Source of the DNA: Earliella scabrosa
Taxonomy: Eukaryota > Basidiomycota > Agaricomycetes > Polyporales > Polyporaceae
Length of the DNA: 64,000 nucleotides
Direction: 5' to 3'
NCBI GenBank assembly: GCA_022605405.1
Contig: JABYQQ010000004.1
Location: 1,240,001 to 1,304,000 of the forward strand
Shown piece after piece: positions 35,810 to 47,031 of the stretch. Under the pieces are notes generated by a model. The model was not told the DNA's origin. It was given only the letters and a program-made list of their open reading frames with translations, and made no database searches. The position numbers and the translations under genes are program-made. Position 1 is the stretch's first letter, and every line of letters begins with the position of its first letter.

Positions 35810-38035
35810 TCATGAATTCCGTGCTTCCGCTGCTGCAGCCGCACCTGCTTGTCGCATGAGTCGCCGAAGCCGATGGAGCTCGGTAGCCAATGTTCTGTGC
35901 AACGTGCAAACACCTCTTGAACAAGCAATCACGGTGACAGCAACGTGAAGGACGTACCTCGCAGTCTGGATAGCCTCGTCGCTCTCCTGCGCATGCCGGT
36001 CCACCTCTCCCCGCAGCTCTTGCATCTCCGCCTTCAGCGCGACCTCCATTTGCTCCGCTACCCTCTTGTTTTCGTGTAGCAGCCACCGCACCTCGCCCAA
36101 CCCACCCGACTCCCGCTCCTTCCGCACCGCCTCCAGCAGCGACTTGTACTTCTTGCCCATCTCCTCCGCGTCCGCCTTCAGCTTCTCCTCCCTCCGCTTC
36201 ATCTCCTCCCGCAGGGTCAACGCATCCGCCTGGAACGAGTCCACAAGGCCCTTCATCGACTCTCGTAGGACGGCGTACTCCCGCTCCGCCTTTTGTGTCC
36301 GTGCCGTGCACTCCGTCAGCGACGCCTCCATGTCCCGGATCGTCTTCTTCGACGTCGACGTCTCGTTCTTGAGCTGTGCCCTCAGCGTGATCACCTCCGC
36401 CTCCGCCTTCCGCGCCCGTTCCAGGACCTGAGCCGAGCTGGCATGTCGGGAGAGAGAGACACGCGAAAATTACCACGATGACGCACCTCCTGCAGCAGAC
36501 GCTCTTTGCGCGCCACGACGTTGTTCAGCCCCTCGTTCTCGAGCCGCAGCCGCTCCCGCACCTCCTTCAGGTCCTCCGTCTGCCGCGTCAGCTGGCTCAC
36601 CTGCCGCTGGCTGACCCGCAGCTGCGCCTTCGTGTTCTCCAGCGCATTCTTCGCGTTCAGCACGCCCGCCTGAAGGTCCGCAAGGACCTTCGTCGTGTTC
36701 CCGGGCGCAAACGATGCCCGCCGTGGGGACACGCCGCCTACTGAGGATGTCGATACGTTCAGATTGCTCGAGTGTGAGCTGTTCCCGAGGTCCTCCTCCG
36801 CTAGTGCGCGCGCGTTTCCTGAGGGGGCAGACATCGTCAGCGATGCCGGCACGAGGTGATTAAGAGATAGAGTGGAGAGGCGCCTAGGATGCGGCAGACC
36901 CAGCGAAGGGATGAATCATGAAAGCCATGCGAGCCGCTTCGCCGGGGATAGCATGATATCGATACCTGCTCCCGGCGTCCCGCTCCTGTTCGTCCATCCC
37001 GTCCATCCATCCAACGCGAGATGCCTCTCCGTGCGCGACCCCTCCAGCCAGCGCTGATCTGTCATGCCGCTACACTTGACAAGACGTGCACCGCCGAAGC
37101 CAGGTTCCCGATGGAAACAAGTGACCCCAGCTCCGTCTCTCGGGGCGCCGACCGGAGGAGTGCAAGTGCTGCTCGCACCAGCCTCGGTCGTCGTGCACTC
37201 CCGCAAATGCTCCTCATGCACTCTCAAGCGCGTCCGCTTCCCTCCCCCTCGTCCATCCAGCCTTGACCATCCACACCTACACCCTCCCAATGCTCCGATT
37301 CTACCATCCCATCGCCCTCGTCCCACCCACATACGACGCGTCCTCGAGTGCAGTGCGGAGAGCGGCCACTAACCTACCGACGAGACAGGAATGCCTGTCC
37401 CGGCCTCAGTACGGCGGCACGGGGGTGGGGTTGAGAAAGACAACACTCACGACTCAGCGTCCTTGTCGGGCTCGACGCCCGGTTACCCGACCCCGACCCG
37501 GTCGGGATGCCCTCCCTGATCCCGTTCTCCTCCCCAAACGGATTGTTGCGCCTCGGCAGCGGCAGCCCCGAGTCCGGGCCCGCGAGGCCCTGCAGCGCGT
37601 CGTAGCTGCTCCTACGCGCGATGCGAGGTGTGTACGTCTGCATTGGGGGCGCGGTCGCGGCGTCAATTTCGGAGGGCGACATGGGCGGTGAGCTGAAGAT
37701 GCCGGGCGGGAGGGGGCGGGGGCCGCGCAGGACGGTGTTCTCGAGGGCGGCGAGCTGGGCTTGCTGGTGGCGGATGTTGTGCTTCAGGGTGGACATCTGC
37801 TGCCGGATGGCAACTGAATGTCGGCGCTCGTTCAGTCCGGCCGATCTCTCTCTCGTCATGACAGCGGGAACGGATGGCGGAGAGACCGCATCTCCGATGG
37901 AGCTGATGGACTGCACGTACCAGTGTCGTCTCCTAGTGTTACAGACGGCGAGGACCGTCCTGAGCCTCTTGAGGATGGGCGAGACGATGGGCGAGGTGGA
38001 GAGAGCGGCGAGGTGAGGTGACTCCCGTTAGACAT
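35810..38035 (-). CDS. She3-like coiled-coil protein
   Basis: Certain part: complement(35810..35894, 35958..36427, 36487..36818, 37374..37394, 37451..37859), 438 residues from ATG 37859 (MTRERSAGLNERRHS). A further coding-like piece, ATG 38035 MSNGSHLTSPLSPPRPSS, lies upstream but meets the main frame only through an implausibly short 32-nt intron, so the 5' end is unresolved. Segments include QQAQLAALENTVLRGPRPLPP, ALQGLAGPD, SSPTRTLS, then a 21-nt exon giving RIPVSSVG, NARALAEE, KVLADLQAGVLNAKNALENT and about 200 residues of coiled coil. I recall this order from basidiomycete proteins annotated as SWI5-dependent HO expression protein 3. In yeast, She3 tethers mRNA cargo to type V myosin; that role is unproven here. 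The intron 36819-37373 is 555 nt. Confidence 0.65.
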
Positions 38036-38686
38036 TTACTGTGTGCCAGGGTCGGCGGGGCGGAGTCAAGCAGTCAGGAAAGGAGAGCGGGTGGTCGTCG
38101 ATGCCGTCGTTGTCGACGACGTTATTCACAAGGTGGAAGTCATGTTTAGCGTCGGGAACGCTGTGCTCGGCGTCCTGGACTACATTTCCCACGATCGCAG
38201 GCGCGTCGTCGTTGTCGACGCGCACCTCAGCAACGTTCTCAACATCTCGGCAACGAGGTGATATTGAATATGCGCGTTGATGGTAGAACACCTGGTAAGT
38301 ACATACAAACTCCAGTACGTCGAGAGAGAGGCATATCGACGCAGGTCATGACAAGGTTCTTCCGCCACCATCAATCTATCACCCAACCGCCATCTGTGCG
38401 GTAGGTGATTGTATGAATAAGATGCAACAACGAGAAGTCTGCTGTGCGATGAACGGTTGCGACGTCGTCGAAGATGCAAAGAGGGTGATCGCAGCGGCCA
38501 CACAGACCAGGCTTGTACCCTGAGGCTTGAGCATGGCCGGCCTGACGTTGACAAGCTCTGAGGAACCCCAACGTCCGCGAGCAACTCACCACCCATCACA
38601 ATGTTCAATCCCGGATTTTGAGGTGGCGCGTTCCGACATGGAAGGAGGCAAGTATGGCAAGTTCTGCCGGAAGGAACGGAGCGTCC
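38036..38686. other. Intergenic
   Basis: Between the She3-like gene's 5' end and the RING gene's 3' end. A short near-palindromic repeat (gtcgtcgatgccgtcgttgtcgacgac, ~38094-38120) occurs. No gene supported. Confidence 0.3.
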
Positions 38687-40199
38687 TCAAAACTTCGCCT
38701 TTCTCCTGGATGCGGTGTGGACAGGCACCAGCGGCTTCCCTTTCGCGTCGAGCTTTAGTGCGGGGAAAAGGTTACTTCCAGACGTCGACCGCTGCAGCTT
38801 TCTCGAGGCGGAGCCTGGTTTGATCTGGTCCAGCGGTAGCTGCCAGCCGGAGGAGAATGTAGGCGGTTTGATTGACACAGATCCTGGTCGTTTTATCCTC
38901 GGCGGCGGAGAGTGAGAAGAGGAACGGTCGAGATCTGGGAAGGAGTTCTCGTCAAAGGGGAATTGTAGGTGTTCGCCGTCGTCAGAGGGGTACTTTCGCT
39001 TGCGATCCGAGCGCGAGTTATTCTCCAGGATGCTCTGGAGGGCGGGTTCATCCTACAGAAACGTTCAAGCTGTGAGGAACAAAGAGCATGATAAATTTCT
39101 ACAATGTATCCTCACCTCCATCATGACTGGCTCGGGTGGTAAGACCTCAAGATCATTCTGAGACTCCTCCTTGACCGTGACCACCCGCTGCGAAGTCGAA
39201 GACTCAATCAGGCGATCTTTTTCCTTGTTCTTCTCGCGCAACGTCCGGATCGTTTCCTTCTGTTTCCGCTCCTGCATAACCATCCACGTCACTCAGCAAT
39301 GCAGTGTATGATGCTGGGGCACAACATCCGCACCTGCGCTTTCAACGCCTGTAGCTGGTCATGGAGCCTCCCGACGTGCTCTTCCTTCCGCTTCAGCTCA
39401 GCCTTGTGTTCGTTTGTTTTGCGGGCCAGCTCCTCCTCGAGTTCACTGACCCTGGTCGTCGCCTCCCGAAGGTCGCTCCGGGCCTTCTCCAAGGTCGGCA
39501 AGGTCTGCTCGGACGCCAGGAAGGCCTCTTCTGCGATACGCTCCGCTCTCTCCGTGGCTTCGTTCGCTTCTCGCAGCTCCCCCTTCAACTTTGACAGCTC
39601 CCCGCTCTGACTCGCGATGGTATTGAACAGTGGGATCATGCCCCGCCAACGCGCGACAACGGCATTCAGGAGGCCCTACCGCAGCGTCCGATTGTAATGA
39701 AGGAATGTTCACACAAGCGTTGAAAGGGGCACTCACCAACAAGCAGTCCTCGTGGTCCATCATCTGCGACACCTTCCCTATCTCTTCCGCCGCGCGTTGC
39801 ACGGTCTGGCGCCTCTGGTCCGTCTCCAGACGCGTCGCCTCCGTCACGGCAGACGCGACTTGTCGATGGAACGACTCGGAATGACATGTGGAGGTACCGA
39901 TCGATGCTTGAGATGCCGGATTCACGTGTTCTAGGAAGATGGGGTGTGGTTGAGTGGTCCTGAAGGGTGCGCGACAGTTCGGACATGGGTATGCCCCACG
40001 CGTCGAGCGCGTGCTAGCAATATACTGTGATAAACAGCTTGCGCAGTTTGTGTGCCCTGTTGTGATGTCATGTGGTAGGCTGAGTTCAGCGGAAGATTGC
40101 TATTAGTGCGTGACTGCATGACTTACCACAGGGAAGAGCACGTATATTGGGAAGTGTGTGCTGATCTTGACATATATTGCAGAAGAACGTGATTGCCAT
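38687..40199 (-). CDS. RING-finger coiled-coil protein
   Basis: Five exons: complement(38687..39052, 39116..39271, 39334..39675, 39737..40056, 40127..40199); 418 residues from ATG 40199 (MAITFF). An N-terminal C3HC4 RING is split by the first intron: C7, C10, C24, H26, C29, C32, C49 and C52, with LPCG joined to HTNCASC and ending CPNCRAPF. Next come helical segments (EATRLETDQRRQ, LNAVVARWRGMIPLFNTIASQ), a heptad coiled coil (~residues 145-235) and a Ser/Lys-rich C-terminus (RSDRKRKYPSDD, RIKRPGSVSIKPPTF). The fold suggests an E3 ubiquitin ligase; substrate unknown. It shares RING plus coiled-coil organisation with the gene at 47.0-48.3 kb. Confidence 0.75.
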
Positions 40200-40567
40200 A
40201 ATTGCAGCGTCAAATCATGCAAAAATCACAGATTAACGGAACTACCGCTCGGAGGCAGTCAAGGGAGGAGGCAGAGCGAGGAGGAACTTGAAGGGAGTGG
40301 TCGGGTGGTGGGACTCTGTGAGACGCCGGGGAACGCGTCTTACATCACGGGACCCTTCTTTGGGCGTTAGAGCTGCCTTTCTTGGATTCCAAGTTAAGGG
40401 CCGGTCCAGCTTACCTACACTGCAGCACTGCTCCTTCAGGCTGTTCCACATCCGTATTTCCCGCGAACCTCCGTGGTACACACAACCAGCATCTTGTTGG
40501 TATAATTTGCGTACTACACTCATCGTGTCGATCATCTTTACTGACGTCCGAAACAGCCCTGTTCCCT
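40200..40567. promoter_or_regulatory. Divergent promoter region, RING and BTB genes
   Basis: About 370 nt between two divergently transcribed genes. A TATAATTT box at about 40501-40508 lies ~65 nt before the BTB start codon and is a plausible core promoter element for that gene. Confidence 0.35.
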
Positions 40568-41598
40568 ATGGCCAAACCCAAGCTCGCTGACGGGAACACG
40601 TCCACCTCCGGTTCCCGTACCACCGCTGCAGCTGCGCCCTTTGACAGAGGCGTTACGGATGTTATCTTACGCACAGCCGACAATGTGGACTTCCACGTCT
40701 GGAAAGCAATCCTCCTTGAAGCATCTCCGGTATGGTCTGACATGTTCGAGCTACGTGGCTCAACCCAAAACAAAGGTGGTGTCTCCGATGGCGCCGTCGA
40801 CCCAACCACTCCCCCTATTGTCCCTATCCCAGAATCGAGTGTTGTGCTAGATCCCCTCCTGCGTACCTGCTATCCGCCACCACACTCATCTTTCTCCTCC
40901 CTCGATTCTCTCACGCCTGTCCTTGCTGCTGCCCATAAGTATCAGATGGACGGCGTGCTCCAGTACTTGACTGCAGGCCTCCTGACCCATGCGCGTGCCG
41001 CACCCTTGCGCGTGTACATTGTTGCCATGCGCTTCGATCTCCACGAGGCCTCCGCCGTCGCGGCCCGCCACTTCCTCGCGCATCTCCCCGCAGATGAATA
41101 CGTCCTGGAGCTCGAGGACTTCAGCGCGGGATCCTACCACCGCCTCCTTGCGTACCGGAAGAAATGCATCCAGGCGCTCTCCGAGATGATTGAGAGCAAG
41201 CTCTCGTGGCTACCGGACAGTGTATGGCAGCCGGTTCTGAGCTGCACCGCGTGCCAGGGAGAGTCCTTCAGCACCACGCTGCGCGGGTCGGATATTCAAC
41301 GCACTCCACGCAGATGGTTATGGCAGCATTACCAACGTATGGGTGCCATTCTGGCAGAGCGGCCCTGTCGCGCGGCGATCGAGGACCCGAGATTGACCGA
41401 CCGCGCAGTCAGAGAGGCGTCGGGCTGCGGCAACTGCAGGATGTCGGTGCATGACGGTCTTCAGGCGTTCACCGCTCATCTCATGGACGAGATTGATCGC
41501 AGGATTGCGGAGGTGAGTTCAACATTGAGTTTTGTAACAGAAGGGTAGACGATAACATCACGACATCTTCTGCGTAGATACCTCTCCCATCGCAGTGA
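40568..41598 (+). CDS. BTB/POZ protein with CxxC knuckles
   Basis: Two exons: 40568..41512 and 41578..41598; 321 residues. The start ATGGCC gives MAKPKLADGN, then the BTB core: APFDRGVTDVILRTADNVDFH, VWKAILLEASPVW, LDPLLRTCYPPPHSSF, AAHKYQMDGVL. The BACK-like part has LRVYIVAMRFDLHEASAVAAR and ELEDFSAGSYHRLLAYRKKC. Two CxxC knuckles, CTAC and CGNC, lie ~60 residues apart and might bind a metal. The 65-nt last intron is phase 0 and leaves a six-codon last exon (IPLPSQ). Probable Cullin-3 adaptor or DNA-associated BTB protein; function unknown. This is one of the clearest intact members of the local family. Confidence 0.85.
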
Positions 41599-42133
41599 GA
41601 GTACGTCCGGAGGCATTTTAAACACTAGATGGCATCTCATTCGTGCCAGACCCCTCATCGATGTTTGTGCACAGGCCTCAGGACGCCGTCTCATGACTCC
41701 CAGTTTCAAAATTCAGTCCCATTGCTACCGCCATGTATTATTGTGTCCCCCTACCTAACTTCAAAATGACCAATGTATCCGAGTCCAGACCATCTACGCA
41801 TATGCGAACGGTCTTTGTGACACTGCGGCTTATGAGTCAAGTAGTAGGAGAGGCATCCCACAATGTGAGTGTCATTATTTCTCAACGACATCATCCACCC
41901 CGTGACACTACATGCATCACTCTCGCATAGAAGGCGTCCAACCCAGAAGTTGTGAGACACTATCAGCAACTACAGTACCGCATCTGCTTGTTGTACTGCA
42001 TCGGGAGCTTGCTGTCCGGCTCTGGTTGCCTCTGCGTCTTCCCTGGCTCTACGCTCCGCCTTTTTTCGAGCCAATATCTGTTCCCGTTTTGTCATCTGTT
42101 TCCGCTTCTTGGGTTCAACTTCCTCCTCCTGCC
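41599..42133. other. Intergenic, with stranded coding-like tail of the next gene
   Basis: On the minus strand, 41970-42130 stays open in a frame other than that of the adjoining BTB gene. It reads as a very acidic/basic tail (QEEEVEPKKRKQMTKREQ, ARKKAERRAREDAEAT) ending at TAG 41970. See the BTB gene at 42.1-43.5 kb. Confidence 0.45.
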
Positions 42134-43518
42134 TCACTGGCTCCTGCTGCTGCCCCGCTTCTTTCCTCTGCTCACCCGACGCACTGCTTCCTGCGCCTCA
42201 AGGTCTTGCTTCTCTGCCTCCTCGATTACAACCATATGATGACGAGTCTCTTCTTCGGCGCCCTGATGTTGTTGCGCCTCCACATACAAATCCTGCGGCT
42301 GCAAGCCCTCGCACCTATCCCTGCCGACGGTGCCGAGGAAGTCCATGAAGTCGCCTGCTCTCCCATTGCAACGGGATGAGTACAACGGCCCAGCCTGACT
42401 TCCGGAGATAGAGCCTTGAGGTGCCGCCGTCATACTGCACGAAGACGGCGGGGCTGTGCCGCTTTTCGATAGGACGACCACGAGCGAGACCTGCGAAGAG
42501 CATGAAAACATAGTTAGACCACATCAGCACTCAAGCAGGGACGACAAGAACGACGTACACGTTCAAGTGTTCTATCCATGTCACGCTTGAGAAAGGCCAT
42601 GAACTCGCGCATCTGCCTGTGCACCAGCTTACGGCACGACCCGCACGCCGTGGTCTTCTTCAGCACGTCGTCTGTGAACCCCGGCTCCTGTAGCGCATCC
42701 GGACTCGGCCGCTCATCTAGCTTCGTCCTGATATGCGCCATCAAGTCGGAGAACCACTCTGCTGAACCAGGTCTACCGCTACTAGAGGAGGACCAGGAGA
42801 CGCAAGTCTTGCAGCTTTCCCATGTCCACTGATCCTCCGTAAAAGAGTTCGCCGACATGGATAGACCAGCAAGCGCAGTTTTACACCGAAAGTAGTAGAC
42901 GATGAGCTGATGGTACGCCGCGGTGCTGATCGCGTCGAGTTCTGAGGCGTAGGGCCACGGGAACACGAGATTGAGGGACGCCCGCGCTGCTGCGCGCATG
43001 AGATCGGCAAGGTCGTGCTGGGCCGCGAAGGCGTAGATGGAGATAGGGCATTCGCCGATGAGAGGAAGGACCGCCTGTTCGAACGCCTTGGACAGCGCCG
43101 CCATCTCGTACTTGTGGGCAGCGAGGAGTAGGGGCTTGGCGGCGTCGAAAGAGGGGAAAGTGATTGGGGAAAAGGAGGAATATGAGCCAGGGTAGCAGAT
43201 TCGGAGCAGGGGCTCTAGCGTGGCGCTGGATTCCGTGAGGTTTATGATAAGGCGTGCGTTCGAACGCAGACCGCCATTGTAAACCTCCGCGGGACTTCGT
43301 TCGGTTGCGGGTAGTTCCGACTCAGGGAGGGTACGAAGCTTACGAGCGAACACAACAGACACGTCTGCGAGGATCCACTTGAAGACGTAGAAGTCTACGT
43401 CGTCCGAGCTGCGCAAGACCGAGTCCGCTTCAGATTTGTCGAAGGGAGCAGGTGCGACGCGGGTGATTTGACCGCTGTCTGAAGAGGCATTGCTCATGCA
43501 CTCCACGTTGTGGACCAT
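42134..43518 (-). CDS. BTB/POZ protein with charged tail, possible frameshift
   Basis: Two exons: complement(42134..42490, 42559..43518); 438 residues from ATG 43518 (MVHNVECMSN). The BTB core reads APFDKSEADSVLRSSDDVDFYV, LEPLLRICYPGSYSSF, AAHKYEMAALSKA. The BACK-like part has AISTAAYHQLIVYYFRCK, and knuckles CKTC and CGSC follow. Unlike its paralogues, the last intron (42491-42558) leads to a long second exon of 119 codons, Gln/Glu-rich (QHQGAEEETRHHMVVIEEAEKQ). The frame closes at TGA 42134 after the sequence turns Arg/Ser-rich. Another frame then gives a strongly coding-like acidic/basic tail to 41970. Loss of one G in the run near 42168-42170 would explain the switch. An upstream noncoding exon with donor at ~43632 is likely. 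Confidence 0.8.
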
Positions 43519-43981
43519 TTCCTGCTTGGCCGATCGACTGTCCGATGAAGATGGATGATGAAAGGTCGCTAGTCCTGTGGACCATATTAACATTCAGTCT
43601 TGATGCATGTAGACGAGATGCCAGTTCCGCTCACCGTCGAGTTCGCTCGTGTGGGTCGTCGAATGTTGAGTGAACGATAGCGGGACTAAGATTCAGATTG
43701 CAGGTGTGCTGCGGTAGAGACCAAGGTCTGGGAATGGGGACAGCAAGCGTTGTGAACCTAAAGTACACGTGTATCTCCGCGTGGCGAACCTAATCTCGTA
43801 ACGTCGGTACACCTGTATGCAAGGAGTTCAATCGGCGATAGCGCGGTGTAGAAGCGATGTTATGACATGGCCATGAGAGGTATCACTCCCTTCAAGTCCA
43901 GGTGACCTGGAGTCATGAAACGTCTAAGACGACAATACTGGGGCAAAGTCGGTAGGAGTTATCATAATTGTCCTGCGCATC
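43519..43981. promoter_or_regulatory. Upstream region of BTB gene with probable 5'-UTR intron
   Basis: On the minus strand, a GTGAGC donor near 43634 and a CCACAG acceptor near 43576 define a probable intron in the 5' leader of the BTB gene. No ATG is in the preceding exon. The remainder is the 3' flank of the F-box/LRR gene. Confidence 0.3.
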
Positions 43982-45964
43982 TTATGTCTCAGTGAACTTC
44001 CGTAACAAACTGTGATACTTACCGCCGAGTGGTTCGTTCCTCCCGTCAAAACTCATCTCGAGCTTCCTCCGAACGAGTGCCCCTTCCGCCTCGGTGAGCG
44101 GTTCCAACCGACAGCCGTCTTCCTCGCCAGTGCCGCGCACGACCCGCCATGATTGCTCTTTCACGGTCTGATCTGGTCCCAGCCCCGACGACTCCAGGTA
44201 GTCCTCGTACTCGTAATCGTCCACTTGAGGAACATTTGGCCTCACACGTCGCCTCCCCGCCAGCTGCTCAGCCTTCAAGTGCGGGAATACCTTCTCGGCA
44301 TTATACGAGCAGATCTCCCACTCCGGGCCGTCCAGGTCTTCCAACCCCTCTCCGGCGGCCCGCCGTCGCTCCTTCTCGTTGAGCATGACCTCGTCCCAGT
44401 TCGGTCCGACGACGTACGCGAGGACAAACCACTCGAGGGTCGGGAGCGCTCGCGCGCACCTTTCGGGGAGTGCCTTCAACGCCACGTCGCGTCGCCCGTA
44501 GATCGGCCGGAGCCCATCTTCCGGGACGTTGTAGACGGTGCGGCCCAAATCGTCGTACACGCATGCTGGGAAGTCCCAGCTATCGTCGTCCCACAAGGGC
44601 TGCCTGTGAGGCACGCCGCACACATGCAGCCGTAGGTACACGAGCGGAAGCAGGCGGAGCGCATCCGGTATCTTTTCCTGTCACCAGAGTAATTCCCGGA
44701 CATGAATGTTAGCTGTATTTAGCTAGGGAGATAACACAGCGCTCACCAGCCAGCCCGTGGACTCGTCTACCAAACTCCGCGATGCGACCTGAAGATCGAG
44801 ATATCGCAGTCGAGGGGCCGACGCGGACACCTGATCCCAGAATATCATGGGATCAGGGCTGACCGACATGTACAGCTGAGCCCATACTGGGGACGTCCTC
44901 GTCAGAATGCGCAGGAGTCCGTCGACATCCTCAGGCACCTTGAACGTGTTCACGATGCGGAGGTGATCCGCCGTGTTGAGGCCGTGGCCGGTCGGGTGAT
45001 CTGCCGAGCACACCGTCTGGAGGGTGAGGAACGTCGAGCGAAGGGAACGGAGGTGCGGCCAGATCGTGGACGTGGAGGAGCGAAGGACGAGTCTGTGAGA
45101 ACCCGGCCAATGAACGCAGGGTTGGACGAGTTCCACATTCGGGCAACAGTCCACAAGATCGAGCGCAGGGCATATATCGCTGCTCCAGAGGAGCAAACGG
45201 CGGATGCTGGGGAATGTGGGCATGGCTTTGAGGAGGGTCTGACGGTCCTGGGCCTCGTCATACCAGGGTGACTCCCAGTTGTAGAGGCTGGATGGGCACT
45301 CCTTGACCTTGAGCGTGTGCAAGTTGGGAAATCTGGAGAGCGTCCGAAGCAGCACCGGAAAGGTGCAGATCTGCTCTTTCAGGTGTATGAACTTCAAGAA
45401 CATGGAGTCGGTGCGATCGGAGTAGTCGAGCGTGAGGGAGTGGACATCCCAGTTCGTCTCTCCCAAAAATTCGACGACTGTATCCCCGACCGCGTGCAGC
45501 TCGATGCGCTTGAGGTGGCGGAGTGCAGTCAAAGCGGGCGCAAGCCTCGTCTCACATCGCATAAGAGCATGAACGGACTCGAGCGACAGGCTGCGGAGGT
45601 GGCAGGCGTTCTGGAGCAGGTCAACAAGACACTGCAAAGCACTACGGGAGGGCCCGCATTGCCAAGAGACGGGTCTGGCGCCGCCGTCCGGATGGACTTC
45701 GTCTTCTTGATCCTCGGGTTCGAACGTCGACGAGTATAGAACTAACGTTTGGAGCAAATGGGCGCGCGGTCGTGGCCCGTGAAGGACAGATGCGTGGAAA
45801 GATAGCAAGGTACTGCGCTTCCTTGTGCCGAAAGCAATCCCTACGCGATCGATCGCGAGGTCATACAGGCGTTTGGCGGTAAGTGAGAGATGGAGGGCGT
45901 CGAGTCCAAGGAGGTGGTCACAGACATGGCGGAGCACATCGTCGTCGAGGTCGATGAGATGCAT
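43982..45964 (-). CDS. F-box protein with LRR-like body
   Basis: Two exons: complement(43982..44677, 44747..45964); 637 residues. The start MHLIDLDDDVLRHVCDHLLG-LDALHLSLTAKRLYDLA is an F-box. Degenerate leucine-rich repeats follow (CHLRSLSLESVHALM, LRHLKRIELHAV, VHSLTLDYSD, FPNLHTLKVKEC, FPSIRRLLLWSSD, RLRYLDLQVAS). The 69-nt phase-0 intron joins STGWL to EKIPDALRLLPLVYLRL. The C-terminal ~200 residues are acidic (DDYEYEDYLESS). Basidiomycetes encode hundreds of such F-box proteins; it would bind Skp1 through the F-box and a substrate through the repeats. Confidence 0.82.
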
Positions 45965-47031
45965 TGAGGAGGGTCAATATGTGGGATTAGAGGGTCAGTG
46001 TGATGGTCTATGGTGAGCGACGAGGAGGTTTATACTCACGGCCGTGGGAGTCACTAGGTGCACAGCCACCGAAACATTGTAGCGGTTCCGCAACGCAAGT
46101 ACTTGCGGGGAGGGCACCCCGTGTTTCGAAGAACCGCTCTTCTTTTCTCCGATCATCGAGGAGAATGCGACCCCGCCGAAAAGTCAGGAACTGAGATCAC
46201 CGACATTGGGTAGTGTGTTGATACTAGTTAAAGAGACATGGTCGTCCGCTTGCGCTGTTTCCTGCGCTGTCGCTGAGGTGCATTGAATGACATCAATTAC
46301 GGCAAGGGCAGACTTGCGAACGTACGAACGGAGATGCAGGCAGGCCGCAAGCGGCAATAGTCTACGCATGCACGGTGTGCACGACTTGTTCTCGCAAAAT
46401 GGCCTAGCAAATGTACGAGAGAAATGTCAACCGAGGACATTGCTACACAGCTCGGATTGATCAAAAACGCACCAGACGCAGGGGGACCGAGTATTCCATG
46501 CGGTACGTGCACCCAAACGCCCCCGTTGACGGAAACAGTAGCATATATGACACATAGTACCATCGGACGTATGCACAAGTACGTACGGCTCATACCAAAC
46601 CCAAGAACCCGATACAGTGGTAGTCGCTCCGCGGATATCTGGATACCTGTGTATCAACGCGCACACGCGTGGGATGCGTGTGCAAGGACGGAGGAGACTG
46701 AGCCGGAACTATGCAACGAAGGGAGGTGGGCAGGAGGTGGGTGAAGCACGAGCATGTGGATGGGATGATTGTAGGTATATGTGATCAGCAGGTAGGTAGC
46801 GCAACGACGGACGCCGACCTGCATGTCGACCGCCCGCCGCCGAACCGAAAGCAAGAACTAGAGAGTGAATATGTACGTATTAGCACCAAGAAATAGGATA
46901 ACACCGTAGCACGACCAAGGACTACCCACACCGCCGCCACCGCCTGACATGAGGGGACGCTCCTCACTGCAGTCAACAGCCGAGGAGGCACGCAATGAGT
47001 GCGGGAGTATCGAGGCCTGACGCCTCGCTCC
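45965..47031. other. Intergenic
   Basis: About 1.07 kb. No gene supported; only short frames without splice-site support on either strand. Confidence 0.35.

Noticed and set aside
35520..36476. 318-codon minus-strand frame, Gly/Glu/Arg-rich
   Set aside because: Out-of-frame reading of the She3-like coiled-coil exon; the spliced frame is clearly better.
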